Shown: one piece after another, positions 42,352 to 50,494 of the stretch
How positions within the stretch are numbered: the first letter of the stretch is position 1
How the letters are laid out: each line of letters begins with the position of its first letter
Assembly: GCF_000503775.1 (NCBI RefSeq)
Contig: NZ_KI629782.1
Coordinates: 1,934,579 to 1,998,578, forward strand
DNA: 64,000 nt
Reading direction: 5' to 3'
From: Brevibacillus panacihumi W25
GTDB lineage: Bacteria > Bacillota > Bacilli > Brevibacillales > Brevibacillaceae
The notes under the pieces: model-generated
Told to the model about the DNA's origin: nothing
What the model saw: only the letters and a program-made list of their open reading frames with translations
The model's database searches: none
Position numbers and translations under genes: made by a program

Positions 42352-43413
42352 CTATCTTTCCATGCCGATTGCAGCAATATTCCCGATGCTCAAATCAGCA
42401 ATATTGATACGTATTGTTGGTTTTCCCTCACTTTTTAGCAAATAGCCTCCCCAATCCCTGCCGCCATAAGCCTGGTACCCCGTAATATCCACACCAAACA
42501 GGCTTTGTACCAGCGGCTTGGTCACAGTAACGGCCTCATCTATGGATGATATGCGATAGTGGTCTGTTACATATTTCACCCGATATATCTGGCCCGTTTT
42601 TGCCCCCACTTCAACCGAATACTTCTCTTGTTCATTAGAGAACGTCCACACTTCTTCATTCTTGGTTGTTGATTTTTTTACCTGAGTAAAGGCGAAACGA
42701 TCGTGCTTTGCTAGCACCATCAACGCATTTTTCGCACTGGATACAACCTTTTCGTCCACATCCGCCAGGTTGTAAAAAATGGAGAAGTCGGTTACTTGAT
42801 TGGTTTTCAGATCGACACGCACGAACTGGTTATCCCCAAACCACAAGGTAAAGGTCGTTTCTCCATCCATTTGGAAAAAATGAGCTTCCTGAAAATCAAC
42901 CGGTTGATTTGCTTCCTTCATTGCATTCTGTGCAGTCTCTACATACTTTTGATACACTGGCGTCAACTCATCGCTCTTATACGTTGCCGAGACACTTCGC
43001 ACCTCTGTCGTATTCGGCTTAAAAGTCACAATGGCTTGGCGGTCTGTCGTCCGTACAATCCAATACTCTGTGTCCTGCTCCATCTCGTCAAAAAGAAAAT
43101 TCTTGTTCATGCCAATTGCTTTGATTGCTTCTTGCGCTGCCGCGAAATATGTTTGCTCTAGTACAGACTCACTGCCTGTTGTTTTTGCTGGAGAAGAGAA
43201 CGGGTTCATCCAGATAATCGCAAACAACGCAGCACACGTGATCAGTCCGTTGGTCACCCAAGCCAGATGTTTTCTCCGCCTTTTTTGTTTTAGCATACGT
43301 CTTCGCTCCTCTCGTATGTTCTCGAGGATTACTTGGCTTCGTTCCCAGGCAAGGCTCTGGTCAGGGAAACTCTGCAATTCTTCTAAGATATTCTGTTTAT
43401 CTTGAGACGGCAT
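42352..43413 (-). CDS. putative anti-sigma factor (single-pass membrane protein)
   Basis: A 353-residue protein with a 48-residue charged cytoplasmic head (NIREERRRMLKQKRRRKHLA), one membrane helix (WVTNGLITCAALFAIIWM), and a large extracytoplasmic region made of PepSY-like repeats (AAQEAIKAIGMNKNFLFDEM, VSSAKNALMVLAKHDRFAF). The family was not identified. Its start overlaps the stop of the sigma gene by 17 bases, so it is called an anti-sigma factor by topology and context. Confidence 0.65.
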   Translation of the reverse strand: MPSQDKQNILEELQSFPDQSLAWERSQVILENIREERRRMLKQKRRRKHLAWVTNGLITCAALFAIIWMNPFSSPAKTTGSESVLEQTYFAAAQEAIKAIGMNKNFLFDEMEQDTEYWIVRTTDRQAIVTFKPNTTEVRSVSATYKSDELTPVYQKYVETAQNAMKEANQPVDFQEAHFFQMDGETTFTLWFGDNQFVRVDLKTNQVTDFSIFYNLADVDEKVVSSAKNALMVLAKHDRFAFTQVKKSTTKNEEVWTFSNEQEKYSVEVGAKTGQIYRVKYVTDHYRISSIDEAVTVTKPLVQSLFGVDITGYQAYGGRDWGGYLLKSEGKPTIRINIADLSIGNIAAIGMER

Positions 43414-43936
43414 TGCTCATCACCTCCGAAACAGGAACATTCTTATTGTTTTGGACAGCTTTCAGCGCCCTGTGAAACGTGATATTGACTTTTGCTTCGC
43501 TCCACCCCAAAACCTCGCCCGTTTCCTTGCTGGACAATCCCTTGATCCCGCGCAGGATCAATACGTCCCTGTAGGATTGTTTCAACTGATTAATCATGTC
43601 GTAGATCATCCGGTTGGTCTCACTTAATTCCAAAGACTCTTCGGGGGTTTTATCGTGCGAAACAAGCTGCTGCAGGAATAGATCGGGTAGCCAGTTCATC
43701 AATTTTGACCTGCGCTTTTCATCAATGGCCGCATGTCTGGCAATGGCAAACAGCCACGTTTTGGGGTTTTTAACCTCTGTCTTCTCTAGAGCCTTGAGAG
43801 CACGAATAAAGGTTTCCTGCACAAGATCGTCAATATCCGTTCGTCCCGTATAATAGACCAGAAAGCGATAAATATCATTGCTGTAAGCGTGAAACCATTG
43901 TTCGATACGCACGCCGGCGCCGGCATTGTCGTCCAT
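43397..43936 (-). CDS. ECF-type RNA polymerase sigma factor
   Basis: A 179-residue sigma factor. Region 2 includes YRFLVYYTGRTDIDDLVQET and NPKTWLFAIARHAAIDEKRR. Region 4 includes SYRDVLILRGIKGLSSKETG and WSEAKVNITFHRALKAV. It is SigX/SigW-like in size. The ATG at 43936 follows AAGGAGGTGGGACATAC; the longer frame overlapping the kinase gene is rejected. It sits 52 bases after the kinase gene and overlaps the downstream membrane protein gene. Confidence 0.85.
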   Translation of the reverse strand: MDDNAGAGVRIEQWFHAYSNDIYRFLVYYTGRTDIDDLVQETFIRALKALEKTEVKNPKTWLFAIARHAAIDEKRRSKLMNWLPDLFLQQLVSHDKTPEESLELSETNRMIYDMINQLKQSYRDVLILRGIKGLSSKETGEVLGWSEAKVNITFHRALKAVQNNKNVPVSEVMSNAVSR

Positions 43937-43988
43937 GTATGTCCCACCTCCTTGACACTGTATAGACGGAGCAGCTTCCGATAATCTT

Positions 43989-45425
43989 TCATTTTCCCAC
44001 AAAAAAAAGCATGGGAGATAACAATTGAATCTCAATTGTGGTCCCATGCTTCTCTACACTATGAATGGCAATCTCTCCACCATGTGCCTGAATAATATCA
44101 TTCGCAATGGCCATTCCAAGGCCGGAACCTTTATGCGCATCTCCTGTGTTGGTTCCGCGATAATAGCGGTCAAAAATTCTGTCCAGCTCTTCCTTTTTAA
44201 TTCCTTTTCCATTGTCTTGAATCGTGATATGCGTTCGTTCTTTCTTTTCGACGCTTACATCGATTTTTACATCCTTATCGTTGTGAACGATCGCATTGTA
44301 AATCAAATTCGTGATCGCTCGCCTGATCAGGATTTCATCCACCTCTGCGGGTACATTCTCTTGTTTTGCATGGAATTCGATTTGTCGATCAGCGTATTCC
44401 GGGTCATTCAATATATCGATGACCATATTTCTCATGAGCGCTACCATGTTTACCGTTTTCTTGCGGATGGATAGCTCTTTGTTTTTTAATCGCGTCGATA
44501 AATGCAAATCATCGATGACCTCTTTTATATAGAGAGATTTTTTTTCGATTATCCCAGCATATTCCCTGATCTCGTCTATCGTAAACTGATAATCCGGATC
44601 CTTGATCATTTCGGAGAAACCTTGGATGGAAGCCAGGGGTGTTTTCAAATCATGGGAAATGTTGGCGATCCATTCCTCTTTTAATTGATCCAGTTTCTTT
44701 CTTTCCTTCTCGTTTGCCTGCAGCTGATGGGATAGTTGATTTACATGATCAAAAACATGCTCGTAGATTCCTTGTGGTTTATGCAGATGATGGAATTTTT
44801 GGTGTGCCAAGTTTTTGATCCCTTCAATAAGTGTGTACAGGGGCTGTGTCAGACGCTTGCTAAAGAGATAGCCAATCCACAGAGCAACGAGAATATCAAT
44901 GATGAATATTACGGTTCCGACTTTCGAAATCCGGAAAAAAACCTGGTTGTCATAGGAGATGACGTATCGATTTAAATTCGGGTTCTCGATCCCGATGAAA
45001 TAGCTGTAGCGTCTGTCTCCGCCATCTTTTTCCCCAATAAAAATGGTCGTATCTGCATTCACTTCCTGATACTTGTACATTTGGATGATATCTGTTGGCG
45101 TATATTTTTTCGTTACCCCTTCAGGCACTCGATAGCCCGCTATTTCCCTTCCATTTTCATCCAGTATCTGGATCCATGCATGCTTTGCAAGCAGCTCGTT
45201 TTTTCCTTCTTCAGTAATGGTTACACCATCATCTACGATGTGGATCCGATCCTGAAACTCCCTGGTAAATTGCTCGGGAGATGTTTCCTTCTCTAAAATA
45301 ATCGGGATATCGAAACCTATCTGCACGAGCACCAAAGCGAGCGTGAGGAAAACATTGATCAAAATGACGAGTATGACAACCAAAACAACCGACAGCAAAT
45401 ATTGTCCGGTCAATTTCCATTTCAT
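43989..45425 (-). CDS. OmpR-partner sensor histidine kinase
   Basis: A 478-residue membrane kinase with helices near residues 7-38 and 166-188 and an extracellular sensor of about 125 residues between them. A HAMP-like linker (KRLTQPLYTLIEGIKNLAHQ) follows. HisKA holds EEWIANISHDLKTPLASIQG. HATPase_c has AITNLIYNAIVHNDKDV (N box), IQDNGKGIKKEEL and HKGSGLGMAIANDII. It lies five bases after the response regulator gene and so is its cognate partner. Confidence 0.88.
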   Translation of the reverse strand: MKWKLTGQYLLSVVLVVILVILINVFLTLALVLVQIGFDIPIILEKETSPEQFTREFQDRIHIVDDGVTITEEGKNELLAKHAWIQILDENGREIAGYRVPEGVTKKYTPTDIIQMYKYQEVNADTTIFIGEKDGGDRRYSYFIGIENPNLNRYVISYDNQVFFRISKVGTVIFIIDILVALWIGYLFSKRLTQPLYTLIEGIKNLAHQKFHHLHKPQGIYEHVFDHVNQLSHQLQANEKERKKLDQLKEEWIANISHDLKTPLASIQGFSEMIKDPDYQFTIDEIREYAGIIEKKSLYIKEVIDDLHLSTRLKNKELSIRKKTVNMVALMRNMVIDILNDPEYADRQIEFHAKQENVPAEVDEILIRRAITNLIYNAIVHNDKDVKIDVSVEKKERTHITIQDNGKGIKKEELDRIFDRYYRGTNTGDAHKGSGLGMAIANDIIQAHGGEIAIHSVEKHGTTIEIQLLSPMLFFVGK

Positions 45426-45430
45426 GGTTC

Positions 45431-46132
45431 CTAATCCTCTACAGTCAATTTATACCCCAAGCCTTTTACGGTTTTCAAATACGTGGGCGAAGAGGGCTGG
45501 TCTTCGATTTTTTCCCGCAATCTTCGAATGTGCACCATGACGGTATTATCAATGCCCGTAAAATCCTCCCCCCAGACCGTATCATACAGCTTTTCCTTAC
45601 TGATCACTTTATTGACGTTCTGGAGGAAAAACTTCATTACTCCGAGTTCTTTCGGCTTTACATCAATGAGCTGCCCATTCTTTCGCAACTCTGCTTTTTG
45701 GGGATCCAATTCAAAAGGACCCGCTTTTAGGATTGGTTCTTCTATGGCGTCAGTCACCGCATAATCGGCTCTGCGCAATTGTGCTTTCACCCGATAAGCC
45801 AGTTCTTTAGGGCTGAACGGCTTTGTAATATAGTCATCCCCGCCTATGGCAAAGCCTACTATCTTATCAATCTCCTCCGTTTTGGCCGAAATGAATAAAA
45901 TGGGTACTTTGGAGATACTCCTCATTTTCTTGCAAACCTCATAGCCCTCTCCATCCGGCAGCATAATGTCCAATAAAACAAGGTCTGGCTTCGTTTCTTG
46001 AAATTGCATCCATCCGTCTTCCGCTGTCGTAGACGTCAGGACATGCTCAATTCCTTCTTTGATGAGAACTGTTTGAATGAGCTTTAAAATATCAGCTTCA
46101 TCGTCTATAATCAAAACTTTTTTGCCAGACAT
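45431..46132 (-). CDS. OmpR-family response regulator
   Basis: A 233-residue regulator. The receiver has LIIDDEADILKL, the phosphorylation Asp in PDLVLLDIMLPDGEGYEV, Thr/Ser in ILFISAKTEE and Lys in DYITKPFSPKEL. The winged helix is present (VKPKELGVMKFFLQNVNKVI, then GIDNTVMVHIRRLREKIE, then VKGLGYKL). It pairs with the kinase gene five bases downstream and may bind the spaced CCTTA repeats upstream of the DUF418 gene. Confidence 0.88.
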   Translation of the reverse strand: MSGKKVLIIDDEADILKLIQTVLIKEGIEHVLTSTTAEDGWMQFQETKPDLVLLDIMLPDGEGYEVCKKMRSISKVPILFISAKTEEIDKIVGFAIGGDDYITKPFSPKELAYRVKAQLRRADYAVTDAIEEPILKAGPFELDPQKAELRKNGQLIDVKPKELGVMKFFLQNVNKVISKEKLYDTVWGEDFTGIDNTVMVHIRRLREKIEDQPSSPTYLKTVKGLGYKLTVED

Positions 46133-46189
46133 GCAATCTTGCCTCCTCCAATGCTCTATGTGAGAGTATGCATGACCTTTCCCCCATTA

Positions 46190-47248
46190 TCAAGTTTGCA
46201 GGGAGTTGGTTTTTTTCGCCTTTTGTTTGCCATAGGTCATAAAGCGCCAGACTTTTTCCAATGGCCCCATCGCAAAGAACTTGAACCAGAGATTGCTGTA
46301 GATGATCTGTACGAAAAAAATCAGGCAGGCGATCAACACAACATTGACAGGAGAGACGGTCTCAAGCCCCATGAGCGAGATGATCAGCGATCCTAGAAAG
46401 CTTTGCGCCACATAATTGGTAAGAGCCATCTGTCCCACTCTCGCAACGGGTTGGAAAAAGGACCGAATACGTTCATGCTCCATTAGCAAAAACAGGGAGC
46501 TTACATAAAACAAGACTGCCGGAATGGTGCTCAAAGAAACGATCAGCTTCACATTTTCTGCTCCACTCTGAGATGCATACCAGATCCAGATGGAAAAGCC
46601 CGCGACGATTGGAACCACTCCCATGACGACCGATCTGATCTGCTTTTTCCATTCACTGACTCGCCTGATCAGGTCTGCTTTTGCTACAAGGAAACCGGCC
46701 AGAAACATAATGAAGATCAAGGTAGAATCTGCGCCAATGTTGTCCAGCACATTGGAGAAGGAGCTTAATCCCCCAGTGAGTTTGACAATAAGCGCGAGCA
46801 AGTATACACCGGTAATCCCCGCGAGCCACCTACTGACTGTCGCGACCCTCGCTCGGTAAAAAGGCAGGAGGAAAAAGCCCAGCAACGCGTAAAATGGCAG
46901 GATTGTTCCCCAAAAGAACAGAAAATGAACAATCCCGATGAGCAACATAGCCAGCAAGCGACGGGCAAAGCGCCGCAACGGCTTATCCCCGCGTTTCTCG
47001 GCACGTGAGGCGAAGATAGTAAAGCCAACCCCAAACAGGAAAGAGAAAATAGAGAAAAACTTCTTTTCCACGAATATGAGGATCAAGGTGTCGATCACTT
47101 CATTGATTCCTGTATAAACAGGAATCTCAGTTCCTTCCATCAGGATGATATAGCCTTTAATATTGATAAACAGGATTCCGAACAGCGCTAGACCTCGAAT
47201 GATGTCTAATGCAGTGATCCTCTCTTTTTGAGGGATAGATGGGTTCAT
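46190..47248 (-). CDS. DUF418 family membrane protein
   Basis: A 352-residue protein with about nine helices. It opens RITALDIIRGLALFGILFINIKG, the DUF418/YeiB signature. The C-terminal FQPVARVGQMALTNYVAQSF and WFKFFAMGPLEKVWRFMTY are also diagnostic. Family function is unknown. The start at 47248 is selected on the first ATG before the motif; AAAGGAG lies somewhat far (about eleven bases). It is the first gene of a tightly spaced run with the two-component system and sigma/anti-sigma genes. Confidence 0.83.
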   Translation of the reverse strand: MNPSIPQKERITALDIIRGLALFGILFINIKGYIILMEGTEIPVYTGINEVIDTLILIFVEKKFFSIFSFLFGVGFTIFASRAEKRGDKPLRRFARRLLAMLLIGIVHFLFFWGTILPFYALLGFFLLPFYRARVATVSRWLAGITGVYLLALIVKLTGGLSSFSNVLDNIGADSTLIFIMFLAGFLVAKADLIRRVSEWKKQIRSVVMGVVPIVAGFSIWIWYASQSGAENVKLIVSLSTIPAVLFYVSSLFLLMEHERIRSFFQPVARVGQMALTNYVAQSFLGSLIISLMGLETVSPVNVVLIACLIFFVQIIYSNLWFKFFAMGPLEKVWRFMTYGKQKAKKTNSLQT

Positions 47249-47294
47249 TTGCTTATGCTCCTTTTTCTTTCGTTTGCTACCTCTGATATGAGGT

Positions 47295-47349
47295 ATTATA
47301 GACCCCTGCACCTTACACTGTTTTAATCGCAACCTTAACAAAACCTTAA
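47295..47349 (-). promoter_or_regulatory. promoter with phased CCTTA repeats
   Basis: On the minus strand TATAAT (47295-47300) lacks a good -35 box. Upstream are direct repeats CCTTA at 47311, CCTTAA at 47333 and CCTTAA at 47344 (plus-strand text), spaced 22 and 11 bases apart. Same-face direct repeats near -35 are typical of OmpR-type activator sites, so the regulator at 45431-46132 may autoregulate the run. Confidence 0.45.
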
Positions 47350-47350
47350 A

Positions 47351-47395
47351 AAAACGAAAACAGCAACCCCCCTAGAGAGGTTTGCTGTTTTCGTG
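47351..47395 (-). terminator. terminator after Nudix gene
   Basis: ACGAAAACAGCAA pairs with TTGCTGTTTTCGT (47353-47394). On the minus strand the stem is followed by seven T residues. It lies immediately after the Nudix stop codon. Confidence 0.82.
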
Positions 47396-47815
47396 TCACT
47401 GAATTCTTCGGTTGACCAAATGTTCGATCGCAGGTACCGTGAAGCAAGCTAAATTAGCAGGGAGTTGGTCCATGCGAAACCATTTCAGGTCTGCAATTGC
47501 CCCATCTGGCTCCATATTCCGGGCTTCCCCGCTCTTTACGGCTACTTCATAGATGGCTGACACCCAATGTTCCTCATTTTCAGGTCGAATGGTCTGTGCC
47601 ATACAAAGCAACCCCTTTACCTCAACGTCCAGATTCACCTCTTCTTTAATCTCTCGAATGACGCAATCCTCGAGATTTTCGTAAGGGTCTACCTTGCCTC
47701 CGGGAATGCTCCACGTTCCTTTTTCTGGATTCCGGTTTCGCAATACCAATAAAATCTCGTTTTGATCGTTTCTAATCACTGCTCCGACTCCCAACCGGGG
47801 AAGTACGCTATTCAT
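47396..47815 (-). CDS. Nudix hydrolase
   Basis: A 139-residue pyrophosphohydrolase. The full Nudix box is present: GGKVDPYENLEDCVIREIKE followed by EVNL, matching Gx5Ex7REUxEExGU with the last Gly replaced. Substrates are usually nucleoside diphosphate derivatives; here undefined. The ATG at 47815 follows AAGGAGGTTGCAACG. It lies just downstream of a truncated phosphotransferase gene. Confidence 0.85.
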   Translation of the reverse strand: MNSVLPRLGVGAVIRNDQNEILLVLRNRNPEKGTWSIPGGKVDPYENLEDCVIREIKEEVNLDVEVKGLLCMAQTIRPENEEHWVSAIYEVAVKSGEARNMEPDGAIADLKWFRMDQLPANLACFTVPAIEHLVNRRIQ

Positions 47816-47829
47816 CGTTGCAACCTCCT

Positions 47830-48298
47830 TTATTGAAACTCCCACTCATGCAGGAATCGATTGCTTGCCATTAGATTTTTTACCCTCTCCATGGTAGCAG
47901 GACCTTTGGGTGTACCGCCGTTCCGATTCAGCAACATCCATCTCATGCATGCCAACGCTTCGAATACTTCCAGTTCCTCTTGCTGAATGTCGTTTTCCAG
48001 GAAATAGGCGGAGCGAAACAAGCGCGCATATCGATCCGAGGCGTATATTTTTATCAGGGTAAGTGACCACGCAAAATCATATCTGGGGTCGCCTAATTGT
48101 CCGTTCGTCCAATCAATTACCGTATATCGGCCATGGTTCTCCAAAATGTTTGACTTCAGCTTCAAATCCTTGATCCATTGGATGCGTGGTTATGTTGTCT
48201 TCTTGATTGAGCAAACAATCCATCATTTCATTTTTTTCTACCCAATCTACATTTCTTATAGGGCTTCCCAATCAAGCTCTTCCTTTCGTTATATCCAT
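47830..48298 (-). pseudogene. aminoglycoside phosphotransferase-family gene with internal deletion
   Basis: A GAGGAGGAACC site and ATG at 48298 start a frame reading MDITKGRA and then a stop. Further down, 111 codons encode only the C-terminal lobe of an APH-type kinase (LKLKSNILENHGRYTVIDWT, then NGQLGDPRYDFAWSLTLI). The DFG-like segment is IDW-TNGQLGD. The N-lobe and the HGD catalytic loop are missing. A near-consensus promoter still lies upstream. It is therefore a remnant of a once expressed kinase gene. Confidence 0.7.
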
Positions 48299-48346
48299 CG
48301 ATTTGGTTCCTCCTCACACGTTTTAAGCGAACGTTTGTACCCCTTC

Positions 48347-48375
48347 ATTATAATTACGCATCTATTGGATGTCAA
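48347..48375 (-). promoter_or_regulatory. consensus sigma-A promoter of the phosphotransferase remnant
   Basis: On the minus strand TTGACA (48370-48375), a 17-base spacer and TATAAT (48347-48352) match the vegetative consensus exactly. Just downstream, AAACGT occurs twice, separated by seven bases, possibly a regulator site. Confidence 0.7.
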
Positions 48376-48553
48376 TTTTTTCCTGTCCGTTACGAGTTGC
48401 TGCCGCGACCGTTTCAGAATCCTAACAACGTTTTAACTTGTATTTTACATTCCGTTAACGTTGGTAGTATGACGGAAATGGTACGATTGGACTATAGAGC
48501 CGAACCCCACGTAATCCCGGTCTCGATTTCATAGGCACAAAGGATGGGATTCA

Positions 48554-49411
48554 ATGAAAACACCGCTATTACCCGCTTCGGATAAAAGCGGTCTGTATCA
48601 CTACACGACCTACTTCTATCATGCAACCCAGCAATACCTCCTTTCCTGCAGAAGATACTACGAGCTGCAGAAAATCATTCGCACCCAAACATTGACCACT
48701 TTTTTTCAACCGATTTTGAATTTGCAGGAAGGAAGCTGTCTCGGATATGAGGTGCTAAACCGTCCCCCGATTTCTTCTTTGTTTCCCGATACCGAATCTT
48801 TCTACGAATTTATCGGCTATACGGATCAGGTTTTTGCGTTTGAATGTTTTTGCCGGGATCTCTCCTTCAAACGCTTGAGTGCGGCCTTGAATGAAGCGGA
48901 AAAGCCGAAGGACACAGTGGTGTTCGTCAATATTCACCCGCAGGTGCTGTCTGACTCGAACTATCGGAGCGGAGAAACGATCCAACTGTTGGCACGGTAT
49001 GGCTTGTCTCCCCAGCAGGTCGTATTCGAGTTGACTGAAAAACAGGCCGTCCATGATTACGTAGCATTTGAACGCATTCTATCCCACTACCGCTCTCAGG
49101 GATTTCGCATCGCCATTGACGACGCTGGCTCTGGCTACAACAGCCTCAAGGCAATCGTCAGTCTGAAGCCGGAATTCATCAAGCTCGACAAATCCCTGGT
49201 CAGACACATTCACCTCTATCCCAATCAGCAGCATGTCGTGAAATTGCTTCAGGAATTTGCAGCAGACTCCGGCACTTACATCATTGCCGAAGGAATCGAG
49301 GAGATGGAAGAAATAGCGTTTCTGCGCGAAGAAGGCATCCAATACGGTCAGGGATACGCAATCAAAAAACCAGCCACGGAATTGGCAGACGTTTCTTTAC
49401 TGTTTTCGTGA
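48554..49411 (+). CDS. EAL-domain c-di-GMP phosphodiesterase
   Basis: A 285-residue cytoplasmic protein consisting of an EAL domain with a short N-terminal stretch. Catalytic features appear intact: EVL in GYEVLNRPP replaces EAL, Asn in VVFVNIHPQVL, Glu in VVFELTEKQAV, the metal pair in AIDDAGSGYNSL, Lys in FIKLDKSL, and Glu in IIAEGIEEMEE with YGQGYAI after it. It should degrade c-di-GMP. It is followed after 42 bases by a CBS-GGDEF gene, so the two opposing activities are encoded together. AAAGGATG precedes the ATG. Confidence 0.88.
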   Translation: MKTPLLPASDKSGLYHYTTYFYHATQQYLLSCRRYYELQKIIRTQTLTTFFQPILNLQEGSCLGYEVLNRPPISSLFPDTESFYEFIGYTDQVFAFECFCRDLSFKRLSAALNEAEKPKDTVVFVNIHPQVLSDSNYRSGETIQLLARYGLSPQQVVFELTEKQAVHDYVAFERILSHYRSQGFRIAIDDAGSGYNSLKAIVSLKPEFIKLDKSLVRHIHLYPNQQHVVKLLQEFAADSGTYIIAEGIEEMEEIAFLREEGIQYGQGYAIKKPATELADVSLLFS

Positions 49412-49453
49412 TCAAGGTTTCCGTGAATGTTTTGAGGAGAGGAGACAGACGTT

Positions 49454-50392
49454 TTGTTGACGAAAATCGGCGATATTGCGGAAATGATTCCGACCGTCTC
49501 ACCCGAGACAACCTGCGGCATAGTCAACAATCTGTTTAAGCATAATCCCAAGCTGGAAGGAATCGCGGTGGTGGGGGAAGACAAAAAGCCTGCGCTGCTG
49601 ATGAGGACCCGTTTTTATCAGTTGCTTGGCACAGAATACGGCTATAATTTGTATATGGGCCGCCCAGTCACACTCGTGATGAACAGCAGTCCGCTCGTTG
49701 TCGATTTCGATGAGCCGATTACGGATGTCAGCATCCGGGCGATGAACCGCGTCGAGGAGGAACTGTACGACGGCATGCTGGTCATTCACGACAGCCGCCT
49801 GTACGGGTTCGTCAGCATCCGCCGTGTTCTGCTGGAGGTGGCCAATATCCGGGCGGAAATGGCGATTTTCCTCAATCCGCTCACTGGCCTGCCCGGAAAC
49901 CGGATCATCGAGGACAGGCTTCAGCAATCGACCCGGTTGAAGGAGTGCAGCGTGCTGTACATCGATCTGGATCATTTCAAGTCATTCAATGACAGCTACG
50001 GTTTTAAAAGCGGCGACTCTCTTATTCAAGCGACCGCGGACTTGCTTCGTGAGCAGTTTTCAGGTCATGACACCTTTCTCGGACATATCGGCGGAGACGA
50101 TTTTATCGCCATATTAAACCACCACAATTATCAGGTGCCTTGCAGCAAGGTCATCGAAGGATTCGAAAAATTGAAACAGGAATTTTACAACACCGAAGAC
50201 ATGACAAACAATTACGTGATCGGTGAGTCGCGCTCCGGCCATTTCGGCCCTATTCCGCTCGTATCGATATCCATCGCGGTAGTGACAAACCGCAACCGCC
50301 CTTTTCAGAGCATCGAGCAAATCGTCGAAGAGGCGACTCGAATGAAAAAAATATGCAAATCCCGCCCGGGGAGCGTCACGATCGCCAATTGA
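49454..50392 (+). CDS. CBS-domain GGDEF diguanylate cyclase
   Basis: A 312-residue protein. Residues about 1-130 form a CBS pair (PTVSPETTCGIVNNLFKHNP, then LEGIAVVGEDKKPALLM, then YDGMLVIHDSRLYGFVSI). A GGDEF domain follows with NPLTGLPGNRIIEDRL, LYIDLDHFKSFNDSYGFKSG and the active loop HIGGDDFIAIL (GGDDF). It is likely an active cyclase sensing an adenine nucleotide through CBS. The start is TTG at 49454 with GAGGAGAGGAG upstream. No RxxD inhibitory site was noticed. Confidence 0.87.
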   Translation: MLTKIGDIAEMIPTVSPETTCGIVNNLFKHNPKLEGIAVVGEDKKPALLMRTRFYQLLGTEYGYNLYMGRPVTLVMNSSPLVVDFDEPITDVSIRAMNRVEEELYDGMLVIHDSRLYGFVSIRRVLLEVANIRAEMAIFLNPLTGLPGNRIIEDRLQQSTRLKECSVLYIDLDHFKSFNDSYGFKSGDSLIQATADLLREQFSGHDTFLGHIGGDDFIAILNHHNYQVPCSKVIEGFEKLKQEFYNTEDMTNNYVIGESRSGHFGPIPLVSISIAVVTNRNRPFQSIEQIVEEATRMKKICKSRPGSVTIAN

Positions 50393-50401
50393 TCGATGCA
50401 G

Positions 50402-50465
50402 AAAAAACACCTCCAAGCTGCCTCCATATCGTACGACATGGCTGCATTCTCTTGAAGGTGTTTTC
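50402..50465. terminator. bidirectional terminator
   Basis: AAAACACCT near 50404 pairs with AGGTGTTTT ending at 50464, with further inner pairing. It separates convergent genes ending at 50392 and 50495. Confidence 0.65.
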
Positions 50466-50494
50466 ATTTGTCTCGGATTAGGGGGACAGTCCCG

